Origin: Forficula auricularia
Lineage: Eukaryota; Arthropoda; Insecta; Dermaptera; Forficulidae
Assembly: GCA_024734495.1 (NCBI GenBank)
Contig: JALMQS010000082.1
Location: 2,909,634 to 2,973,633 of the forward strand
DNA length: 64,000 bases
Reading direction: 5' to 3'
Shown piece after piece: positions 55,346 through 64,000 of the stretch. The notes beneath the pieces are model-generated. The model was not told where the DNA came from. It made no database searches and saw nothing but the letters and a program-made list of their open reading frames with translations. The translations under genes and the position numbers were made by a program. How positions within the stretch are numbered: the stretch's first letter is position 1; each line of letters opens with the position of its first letter.

Positions 55346-58129
55346 GGAAGTACAACTTTAGTAGAAAAATGAAAAACCCTCCCTAGTAACCAACCCCTAC
55401 AAATCTAATTCATTGAAAAATAATCGAAACAAATTTTCTAACAAATACACTAGATGTCAATTCAAAAAAAGGCAAAATGAAATAAAAGAGGGTGAAGATT
55501 AAGTTGTACTAGATATACTTTCAAACTAACTTTTCAATAAATAAATAAATCACGAGGTATTTTTAAATTTAATGCGCGCATTTCGGACAAACTTCAATCA
55601 TAAAATCACATTCTGGATCTTTTATTATCCTCTAATTAAGTAAATGTGTATATTCATAAAAACCTTGAACTATAATAGTAATTATATCTAACATTTATAT
55701 TTCACATAATATATCCCTTTCCCTAATGAAATTTTCACACGTATATCATTGCTTATTTCATTTTGGAATATTTCTAAGCTAAAAATTTTATAAAATGTTT
55801 GATATAAAATAAATTAAAAAATAGGTAAAAATAAAAAAAAAGAATATGCTATCCCTAATCAATAAAATATTTCTTTATAACATAATAACTCTAAATTGAT
55901 TAATGATTATTGAACAGTTTTATAATAATCAACAATGACGAAAAATCGTATCTAATTTCATTAAGTATCGAATAATCGTTGTTTTATGTAAATGAACGTT
56001 GTTCCTGCTATAAATTTAATTAAATTATAAATACTTTATTCAAATATATCCTTAACCTAAAAAAAAAAACTGATCTCTCAAGTGCAAATTAAATAAATTT
56101 CGTTCTTTTTTGATTTTTGTTTCATTATCTTTTTCAGTAGAAAAAAGGAAAAGGCTCATCGTTTCCATCTTCACGATCATTAATTTCTAGAAAACATGTA
56201 GATTTAATTCCTCTTTTATATTGATTCTATTGCTTTATAAATTAAATAAACTTGATTTTATAATCCAGTTTATTTAATTTATTATATAACCGGAAAAGGT
56301 TTTTTTTTTAAGAATTTTAACTTTAATTCAGTAATTTTCCCAAAGATGAGGGAGAGGATGTTATTGTAAACTTTTTCAAGAATATATATCTATATAATTC
56401 TATAAAATGTATAATATTTATGTAGGAATGTGTATATAACTACGAACGATAGGTACTTTATTGTGTTATAGTTAATTAATTAAAATAATTTCACTAAGGA
56501 GAGGGGATAATAAATTCAGCTGAATGTTTCTATAGACAACGAATATATAATAAATAAGAAATTATAATCAATAATACCGAAAAAACAAAACGCTCGAGGT
56601 GGTGCGGAATAAAGTAATTTCGTTAGACGAAATCGTATAATGGCATGCGTGGTGGGGATAGAATACATAAACATCCTACCTCATAAATACATTCCACCGT
56701 ACCAAGAAATTAATAAACATTAACTGAATATATGATTAATATTACTATTAGATATTTTAATAATAAAAAGAGAAAAAAATAATATAAGCTTTTTTGAAAT
56801 TTTATTACTAATATCATTTTTTTATTATACTAATTATTAAATCGAAAAACATTTTTATTTATTATAATTTATCTTTATTAATTTAAATTCAAATAACTAA
56901 ATAAATCTGCTAAAAAGACAGGAATAGAAATCGCTTTAGGCTTATTCGGCAACGGATATTTTTTGTTTGAAGCCTTTGTTGCGAATTAGTCTTATTTTGT
57001 ATAAATATATCATTAAAAATTAAATCTTGATTTGCTAATTATTTAAATTATGTATGTATATAATTATTAAATTAAAGATTACATTTTTTTTAAACTAATA
57101 TTTCACATTTCGATTTACGAATATTAAGGCATTATCAGCGGCTTTATTTAAGGAGGTTCGGGACAGTTATATCTCGTTGTCCTTCGAAAAAATCTTTTGC
57201 ATTTCTGCAGAGTGACAACTTTTGCCTACTAAATTTTTTAATAAAAAAATTGTTAATAATCAGGTTAATTTCGAATAAAAATCTTTGTTTTGATAATATT
57301 AATAAAAAGAATATTGAGATATTTTTTTTCTCATAATAAAAACATGTATTTAACCCAAAAACGATTTCAAGAAATAGAGTTGGAATTCTACACTAGTGCT
57401 TATGTTATATTCTGTTGGCTGCAAATATTTTTTCTTTTTACATTTATAAATAACTATCTAACTAGACTGTCAAATCTATAGAATAATGTATCATTCGATT
57501 AATAAAAGTTGAATTATTGATCTGTATAAATTTGTTGAAAATGGTATAATTTTTTGTATAGAAGTTATAGCCCTTTTAAAACTTGGGTCCATTGACTTCT
57601 AAGCTAAAAGGACAATTTTCAATAATTTATTTCTCGGTAAGGGGACAGACGATCAACTTCAAATTTAGGCAATAAATATTTAATGCATCAATGATTCGAT
57701 GGTAAAAATTTGAGAATTTTCTTATAAAAATGATAGTCACGAACCCCCTTAAGCTATTTAGAAGGTATCGCACATCGTAACATTGAAAAAAATGATTTTC
57801 TAAAAGGTTTTCTTATTATTTCTTCAAAATATATATATTTACAAAACAAATCCATAAATCCTCAAATTTATGAGCAACTTATTAAATTTTTAATTACCTG
57901 AATGAAAAAAAATCATGTGCTATGTTGATCATATATTTTCAGTTTTATTACAAAACAAATATAAATATCAAATATTAAAAAAAGAGATATATTATTTTGG
58001 CTTTAATAATATAAATATAAAAAATTGCCCATTAACTCAAAATACCATTTTTTAATTCAATTAAAAATTTATTTATACTACAATATACATTGATTGAAAA
58101 CCGTCCATTTGAGAAAATACGAAAACCTG
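55346..58129. other. long AT-rich stretch with little content
   Basis: The largest featureless part of the window. A small mixed-sequence patch at 56585-56700 (GCTCGAGGTGGTGCGG, then GCATGCGTGGTGGGG) stands out. Strong acceptor-like TTTCATTATCTTTTTCAG at 56137 has no donor. Poly-A runs and AAAT words elsewhere. Confidence 0.4.
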
Positions 58130-58312
58130 TGGTGAATAGGAATTCCCCTATCAGGTTGGCAAGATTGTTTCGTGAGCGAAATTTTTTTATTTCAATTTTG
58201 TTTGTAGGTTTTGGCCAACGTTTGAGTCAAGTGAGAGCCGCAGGCATTTCATTATAAGATGCTGATTTCCTCTTTGGTCGTCTTTAACAATCTTTCTCTC
58301 TCCCTCTGGCAG
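58130..58312 (+). promoter_or_regulatory. intron end with strong splice acceptor
   Basis: GC-richer lead-in followed by a possible branch site (TTTAACA, 58283) and a long pyrimidine tract CTTTCTCTCTCCCTCTGGCAG ending at 58312. A textbook 3' splice site for exon B. Confidence 0.4.
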
Positions 58313-58409
58313 GTATTTAATACCGTCTCTCATTGTCTATTGGCATCCGATTGAGGCTCGTCCTTCTCCTTTGGACCACTCAGACTACCATTTTATTAAT
58401 AGCCCCAAT
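58313..58409 (+). CDS. candidate exon B (97 nt)
   Basis: Bounded by the acceptor ending at 58312 and the donor GTAAGTT at 58410. Only one of three frames is open, and it is open end to end for 32 codons after the first base (includes YWHPIEARPSPLDHSDYHF). That frame needs a preceding exon ending two bases into a codon, which exon A supplies. No family recognised. Confidence 0.35.
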
Positions 58410-59560
58410 GTAAGTTAACTATTGCAGGTCGTTTACCGGATATCTCTATAAATACCTAATTGTCAATATTACTCTCGTATTCTTGATTTCTTCGTTTATA
58501 ATACCTAGACAAAAAATAATATATAGTATATAATTTTAGTTAGTAATTTCGATTAATTTATTACCATAGTAGCTAATTTCACTCGAATAAGACATATGAA
58601 AAGTACCAACATAATAATATAAATTAAATAAATTTTTATTATTTTAGGAGGGGATTTTTATTAATGTGAAAGAGAGAATCACGAAAATTTCACTTTAAAA
58701 TTGTGCAATTAATTTTAAAAATTGTGTGATTAAAAAAATGAATAGAATTTTGATAAAGATTTATTGAATAATAATAATAATAATTTTTTTTGTTAAGGGA
58801 GAATGGTGTGGGTTCTTGGTGAAACATTTTAAATAAAGTATAGAAAATTTTGAAATTTTTTTTTGAAAGTTTTTAAAATTTAAAATACTAGGTAGGTTTC
58901 ACATAAATAAAAGATCAGATGCTTGTTTAGCACGACTATATATATATATATTTATAAAATTCATACAAAATTATTAAGAATCTTTTAAAAAATTTACCAT
59001 CAATTTTTAAGTTTTCACAAATAGAGAGAATTCTGGGATATTAAAATAGATATTTGTAAAAGAAAGGCCTGATTAATAATCTAGTTTAAAAGTTAAGAGA
59101 ATTCAAATGGAGGGTCATTATGTATTTCCATTAATTATAAGCTATTTGCCTAGTGGATTTTCTCTTCATCAACTATTATGATATAATATAATAAAATTCA
59201 CATTCATGACTATATTATTTATTTATTATTATCATTACAAAAAATTCGATATTTTTTTTAAAAGCATAGACATGAAATTTGAAATAGTTAAGAAAAATTG
59301 TATATTCTTTGAGTATTCAAACAAATAAAATAAATAAAATTTAACCTTAAAATTAAAACAAATAAAGATGATTATTATTAGCCCTTTAGGGATTATGATT
59401 TAAATCTATTTGACTAAAAGCGAAACGAATATTGGAATATTATTGTAGTAAAATGGAAAAAAGAGATGTAAATAGGGGATTTTGATTCATAGAAAATTTT
59501 ATAACGGCGACCAATTATGTAAACAATAGAGAGTAAACAATGCTCAACATTAATTATTAT
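58410..59560. other. AT-rich intron-like stretch
   Basis: Contains a partial copy of the GGTGAAACAT repeat at 58797-58870 (GAGAATGGTGTGGGTTCTTG) and a TA-repeat near 58938. Otherwise featureless. Confidence 0.4.
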
Positions 59561-60300
59561 GTTTGAGGTGTGTTTATTTTACTTGAATGTATGTTTAGGG
59601 AAATATGTGCGGTGGATTGTAAGGGGGTGGGATTTGAGGGGTGCGGGGTGCTTACGTGCAGAAATCAATGCCGACGAGGCGCTTCGCGGTTTTGATAGAA
59701 AACGCCACTGGCGCCATCTCTCAGCGAATAAGCGAAACTATCTAATGTCCATTCTGTCACCCTCAACCCCTCATAACACTATAAAAAAACAAACACCAAA
59801 AGAAATTTCGAATTTTATTTTTTTTTACTTTTATTTGTGTTTCTATTCGGAATAGCTAATAAAAATTATCCTTTTTTATTTGTTTTCGTTTTATTTTTAA
59901 GTTTTATTTATTTGGACATAAAGAATATATAAAAAAAAAGTTTTTTCTAAGCATTGTTAATTTCATTCCGTAGCATAGACACATAAACGGGGATACACTA
60001 TTTATATAAAAACATTTAAAATATGTGATGGTGATAATTTCCCTATGAGAATTTTTATTTGTATTTTAATTATTATTTCATTCGTTTGTACAGTATATAT
60101 TGCTAGTTGGTTTCTTATCGAGAGTGGAGTCACGCACCTTCACCCCCACATGCACACATGCACGCATGGACGGATGCATGAACATCAACAAAACTACCCT
60201 CCGGTGTCGCTTCAGATCTTAGCTCATCCACTCAGCATCTCTTAACCTCAACCTCGTTTCCAACCCCTTTAGGATAAATACAGGGATTCAGGGAAATCTT
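59561..60300. other. unique region with two GC-richer islands
   Basis: Positions 59605-59770 contain a CTCF-like word (see findings), and the 98-codon frame 59559-59855 crosses it without a recognisable domain. Positions 60120-60270 are a CA-rich block with several GCATGCA-like words. No gene is supported. Confidence 0.3.
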
Positions 60301-61147
60301 AAAAAAAAAATCGTGCAAACAAAAAGAGACAAATACAGAAGAGGGCTGAAGGAAAAAATGAATAAATATGATTTCAATTCACTAAAAGGGGAGTTTTTTA
60401 TTGCCGCTATTAGAATATATAATTTTTGATTAATCATACAGCTAAATAGAATATTGATCTATAGCAGCAAACTTAAGGGATAGAATAAAATACTCTATTC
60501 ATTCTATGGGAACAACATTTTTCACTAATCTAACTAAAAAGTAATGAAATCTCACCTATTTGTGTTTTTTAGAGGGTGTTTCATTTTTTTCATGAAAGTG
60601 AGGTTATGTGAATAAATACAGGGTGACCAACCTGCAAAATTTTTCTACTTCACATGACACTGCATGAAAGGGGAAAATTGACCCCATATATAAATACACA
60701 CATCTTCGATTACACTAAAAAATATTTTATAAATATTTTTACATTTTCGAATTTTTTTTATTTATGAATTCTAATTTAAAATAGATATTATTTAAAATTT
60801 TTTAAAAGTTTAAAGAAAATTTCAATGTGTCCCATTATAGAATGAAAAAAAAGCAATACTTATACGAGTATTGAATCTTGATTGCGATTAAGGATAAAAA
60901 TTTTAAATTGAAATCCTAAAAAATTTATAATAAACAAAACATTCCATCGGGTCAAAGTTTTTTTTACTATCAAATTCATCAAATAGTACCTTGATAGCAA
61001 ATCTAGAAACAGAGTAGTGAATAATAATTGTTTGTTTTAAAAAATCATTTAGTTTCGATTAAACTTTTCTTTCTAGACTATTCGAACCTGAATGTTTTAG
61101 AAGAAATTATAGACAACCCAATTTAATTTGTCAATACTTTTTTTTAG
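60301..61147. other. AT-rich intron-like stretch
   Basis: TACAGGGTGACCAACCTG at 60619 resembles a DNA-transposon tip without a partner. The 3' end is the T-rich acceptor of exon C. Confidence 0.3.
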
Positions 61148-61251
61148 GAGTTAACTTCTTTCCTGATTCTATTTTCTACGAGTCCTACGACATTGACATC
61201 CAATTGCGACTACTATTCGAATATTCCTAATCCTCTATTCTTCTAAAAATG
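61148..61251 (+). CDS. candidate exon C (104 nt)
   Basis: Bounded by acceptor ATACTTTTTTTTAG (ending 61147) and donor GTAAGT at 61252. In the phase delivered by exon B it reads 32 codons and then TAA at 61244-61246, just before the donor. Alternatively the exon is untranslated and its last three bases, ATG in context AAAAATGG, are a start codon split from the rest by the intron. No family recognised. Confidence 0.3.
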
Positions 61252-61905
61252 GTAAGTACCTATCACTTTTATTCGCATATTTCTTGAAATAAATAGAAAT
61301 AATCATGAGCACACCTAATTAATGCCATTTTTATTCTATAAACGTCATCTATCGCAATACATGAAAAACTTTCTTTATTTATTGTATTTTCTTTTACTTG
61401 AGATAGACACTTAATCATATATTTGATAAACATTTACCGCAGCACTTTATCATTTGTAATTTATAACTACTAAAAGTATTATTTCATACTGATGAAAAAT
61501 ACAAGAAAAATCGAAGTTTCTATTTACTATAAATAAAACTATTTAACTTCAATGATCTATAGGGTTGGGTGATGCTTTCAATATGCTTAGGCTCTAAGTG
61601 TCTTTATACTTTATATATTTTTAAAATCTTTTTATTTTATATTTTTTCAAAAATTAAATTACCATACCCTGTATGGTAAAGTAAAAAAAAAAATTTCCAT
61701 AAACTTGAAAATTTTTAGTTTTCATAATTTAATGAATCCCCTCTGATATCGCAATATAAAAAATATTTCTACTAAAATCCTAGAATTTGTCCTAAAAATT
61801 AAATTCTTTCTTTTAATATACATTGGTTAATCTTAACCCGAGCTGATCTTTTGAAAAACATTCCAACTATTTTCAAAAAAATGATGCTCAAATCTTTAGT
61901 TTTAT
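61252..61905. other. AT-rich stretch with a repeat tip
   Basis: ACCATACCCTGTATGGT at 61661-61677 is the inverted counterpart of positions 21-37. Otherwise featureless. Confidence 0.45.
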
Positions 61906-62000
61906 TATTATTATCATTTCCATCGATAATTTATATTAATTTGAAAGTTTATAATAGGAAAATAAGGACAAGTTTTTATGTGTGATTATTTTATATATCA

Positions 62001-62036
62001 GCCAACGTTTCGTCGACATTGCCGACTTCTTCAGGG
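62001..62036 (-). ncRNA. hammerhead-ribozyme-like motif, left arm of 61906-62151
   Basis: Minus strand: CC, CUGAAGA, A, GUCG-gcaaugu-CGAC, GAAA, C, GUU, GGC. Perfect 4-bp stem II with one unpaired A before it; stem I is two pairs. Core complete. Confidence 0.55.
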
Positions 62037-62052
62037 TTTCATGACTATTTGA

Positions 62053-62091
62053 AGCCCTGAAGAAGTCGTCAAAGTCAACGAAACGTTGGCT
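62053..62091 (+). ncRNA. hammerhead-ribozyme-like motif, right arm of 61906-62151
   Basis: AGCC (62053-62056), CTGAAGA, A, GTCG...CAAC (one mismatch), GAAA (62080-62083), CGTT, GGCT (62088-62091). Perfect 4-bp stem I, complete core, U at the cleavage-site position. Confidence 0.55.
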
Positions 62092-62151
62092 GATAAATAA
62101 AATAGTCACACATAAAAACTTGTCCTTATTTTCCTATTATAAACTTTCAAA

Positions 62152-62410
62152 CTTTAGTTTTATATTTACTTATTGCTTTTATAAAATTGTCTTCATAAAA
62201 CACAAGTCTCAATGTACATAATTACAAGCTATACTCGGGGCAATATCGTTGGATGTATAACATAAGAGAGGATCGTTTGGACTTAGTATTATTTTAAGAA
62301 AATCTCTAGAATATTCACGGAAATTGTGAGGTCATTCAAAGAATATTCCAATGCTCAGAAAAAATATTCTTAGAAGATTAATAGATTCTTCTTGTGTTTG
62401 CTGGGTATAG
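62152..62410. other. unique stretch
   Basis: Nothing recognised beyond the 12-bp direct repeat at its left edge. Confidence 0.3.
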
Positions 62411-62452
62411 ATATTTGCATCAAGCAGAGGACAACCTAATTGATTTCTCTTT
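62411..62452 (+). repeat. solitary module-family copy
   Basis: ATTTGCATCAAGCAGAGGAC, then AACCTAATTGATTTCTCTTT. The distal tail is missing. It lies 320 bp to the right of the hammerhead at 62053 but belongs to the other family. Confidence 0.65.
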
Positions 62453-62780
62453 ACTACCTAGGTATGGTAGTTAGGGTAGGGATTATACTAACTGGCTGGC
62501 AGGGTCTCCTTGAGCGGGCTGGTCTACTGGTCGCGGGTGCCGGGTTCGCCGCCTGGGCGAGCCAGTCTCTATTTAGGCCCGATGCGCCGCGGCAGCCAGC
62601 AATCGTCTCGGCTCGTTTGCGTCGTCATCGTTATCAAAACACGACTCACACACACGCATAGAGACACAATTTCCCTTGCCATTGACACATCGTTCATTAA
62701 TTTTCACCCACGTGAGAAATCAATATTAATCGAGCTTAGAGAGAGATGAACGGAGGATGATAAATGAGGAGGAACTCACT
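62453..62780. other. CpG-rich unique island
   Basis: GGTCGCGGGTGCCGGGTTCG and CCGATGCGCCGCGGCAGCC make this the most CpG-rich island of the right end. Overlapping frames of 73 and 79 codons are not recognised. Promoter-proximal or exonic DNA is possible. Confidence 0.3.
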
Positions 62781-63097
62781 CTGACACCGACACTAATTTT
62801 TTATTTAAGGCGAAAAGTTTTATTTAATATTCTTTTAGAGTAGAATATGCGGGTCTAAAACAATATTATTTACTTATTTTCACAGGTAGGTAGGTACACA
62901 ACTACACATATAAAGTAGGTGAAAACAAAACAATAATAAATAAAAGCGCAGGTGCTGCTCCCTAAAGACAATACAGTGAACTTATGATAACCCCTCGAAA
63001 TCATCACCATCAGAAATAATTATTTGAAAAACTTCTGCATCATTCGAAATTAAACTATTTAATCAATTAATTAAATATTCCATTAAATTTTTTATCA
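62781..63097. other. AT-rich stretch
   Basis: CTTATTTTCACAG abuts GTAGGTAGGT at 62886 (see findings). No gene seen. Confidence 0.3.
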
Positions 63098-63214
63098 CTA
63101 ACGAGCTTTTCGTGCACGCTCTCGAAGCTTGGCACTCCGGGCTAGTGGCCCTGGCGGGGAGCGTCTCGAATCAAAAAGTTTATTCTCCTTAAAAAAATCA
63201 CACTCCAGCAACAT
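63098..63214 (-). CDS. short open frame with coding-like C-terminus
   Basis: The minus strand from ATG at 63214 to TAG at 63098 encodes 38 residues. The first part is LLECDFFKENKLFDSRR and the last part is basic (SAKLRERARKAR). GC rises sharply exactly over the basic part (63102-63175). A stop lies 24 codons upstream of the ATG, so it would be a tiny peptide, a last exon or a transposon remnant. The plus strand is also open here, so coding is uncertain. No family recognised. Confidence 0.2.
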   Translation of the reverse strand: MLLECDFFKENKLFDSRRSPPGPLARSAKLRERARKAR

Positions 63215-63546
63215 ATTTACTAAGGTTTTTTTTTTGGAAGTTTAGAGCTGGTACAAAAAACTTGAAAATAGTTATTAAAAAATAAAAAAAAAAATAAATA
63301 AATAAAAACATTTTAGAAAACATGATTTTTCTGCTGTTTTTTCAGATTTTCACAAATAGACTTTTTATAAGAAAAAAATAGAACTGTCAATGATTAAAAA
63401 AATGGGACTCATGATTTTTGGTTTTCAAAAGAAATTTGATTACACTATGGTTGTGAAAACATAGAGCTTATGAGAGTTCTATAAAATAAAATAACTTTTT
63501 CTTTCTTTTTAATAGAAATTATTATTTTATAATTTATTAATGCTAC
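63215..63546. other. AT-rich stretch
   Basis: Nothing recognised. Confidence 0.3.
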
Positions 63547-63642
63547 AGGTTTTTCACTTCAAATTGAACATTTTATTATTATTATTTTATTTTTAAATCG
63601 TACATTTGATTTGTAAAATGTTCAATTTGAAGTGAAAAACCT
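63547..63642. mobile_element. 96-bp inverted-repeat element
   Basis: AGGTTTTTCACTTCAAATTG and CAATTTGAAGTGAAAAACCT are perfect inverted ends of about 28 bp around an AT-rich loop. No target duplication recognised. Confidence 0.7.
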
Positions 63643-64000
63643 CTAATAATGCAAGGGAAGTGTTACTGCAACACCTATAAATCAGGATTCTAGCATAGAG
63701 ACAAAAAAGAAAGAACTGGGAATTCTAGGTATAAGATCAAATTTTAAAGAACTATAGAATTTATAATAGTTATTGGTTTTATACCTGTCAATTAAATCTA
63801 CTACTTGGTTTGAAAAGTGTATATGTAGGTAATTATTTTAAAGTAAATCTCTAATAAACTAATTTCAACCAAAATCTGATCAGTTCGTTATCTCAGTATA
63901 AAGTAAGTAATTAGTATAGAATTCTGTTTTGAAATTCTCCTGGGTTTTGAGATAAAACACACAAAAATTGACCATAGAGAAATATAATTAAAATAAAATA
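63643..64000. other. AT-rich stretch to window end
   Basis: Nothing recognised. Confidence 0.3.

Larger units (their letters stand above)
61906..62151. mobile_element. compact HHR foldback with 12-bp TSD
   Basis: Inverted arms (TTTGAAAGTTTATAATAGGA at 61938 against TCCTATTATAAACTTTCAAA ending at 62151) each contain a hammerhead-like core, with only about 17 bp between the two. The exact 12-bp repeat CTTTAGTTTTAT flanks at 61894-61905 and 62152-62163. The left tip (TATTATTATCATTTCC) is shared with 49650 and lies outside the arm. This is the most compact and best-preserved HHR foldback here. Confidence 0.8.

Noticed and set aside
61148..61251. Alternative frame of exon C (starting VNFFPDSIFYESYDIDIQ) as part of a known channel or receptor
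   Set aside because: It looks protein-like but meets a stop before the donor, is out of phase with exon B, and matches no family I can name.

Overview
The window looks like a 64-kb piece of an AT-rich, repeat-laden animal genome, most likely an arthropod. Species and gene identity cannot be fixed from sequence alone. The reasons are the absence of any long open frame, the abundance of short nonautonomous DNA transposons (hAT-, Tigger/pogo- and unclassified TIR types), AAAT/AT/GA microsatellites, and isolated GC-richer non-repetitive islands in AT-rich filler. No open frame on either strand exceeds about 150 codons and none is a recognisable full-length protein. I see no rRNA, convincing tRNA, CRISPR array or bacterial-type operon.

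The best-supported content is mobile DNA. Its most striking part is a set of short foldback (inverted-repeat) elements carrying hammerhead-ribozyme-like cores, CTGANGA-(stem II)-GAAA, found at nine loci, seven with at least one complete core: 2178, 3598/3858, 18828, 27263, 32751, 36505, 41879, 42648, 49745/50001 and 62001/62057. In several copies stems I, II and III can be drawn by hand. Four foldbacks (three with HHR-like cores, 3520-4028, 18606-18992 and 61906-62151, and one core-less relative at 44421-44663) are flanked by 12-14 bp exact direct repeats, which suggests target-primed (retro-)insertion. Hammerhead motifs are known from Penelope-like retroelements, so these may be nonautonomous relatives. 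No Penelope reverse transcriptase is present here.

Layout: 1-1113 tandemly duplicated dispersed repeat; 2178-4028 HHR foldbacks; 4.1-6.3 kb GC-richer islands; 6437-6657 small foldback with a 15-bp direct repeat; 8.2-18 kb hAT-, Tigger- and hairpin-type MITEs between unique islands; 18.6-19.0 kb complete HHR foldback; 19.4-22.4 kb unique islands; 23.4-29.9 kb dense nested repeats; 31-36.9 kb MITEs, a 626-bp hAT-like hairpin, a GC-rich island and a non-LTR retrotransposon 3' fragment; 38.4-38.9 kb 541-bp hairpin; 41.5-44.7 kb candidate exon plus HHR and module repeats; 46-46.6 kb hAT-like element; 47.3-53.1 kb islands including a diverged duplicated block; 53-58 kb mostly AT-rich with little content; 58.3-61.3 kb two candidate exons; 61.9-62.5 kb HHR foldback and module; 62.4-63.2 kb GC-rich islands.

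Three plus-strand segments (41545-41590, 58313-58409, 61148-61251) are bounded by good splice acceptors and GTAAGT donors. Their phases join into one ATG-to-stop frame of 76 codons. They could also be noncoding leader or lncRNA exons. The simplest reading is that the window lies in the intron/intergenic space of a gene with widely spaced exons and conserved regulatory islands, heavily colonised by short mobile elements.
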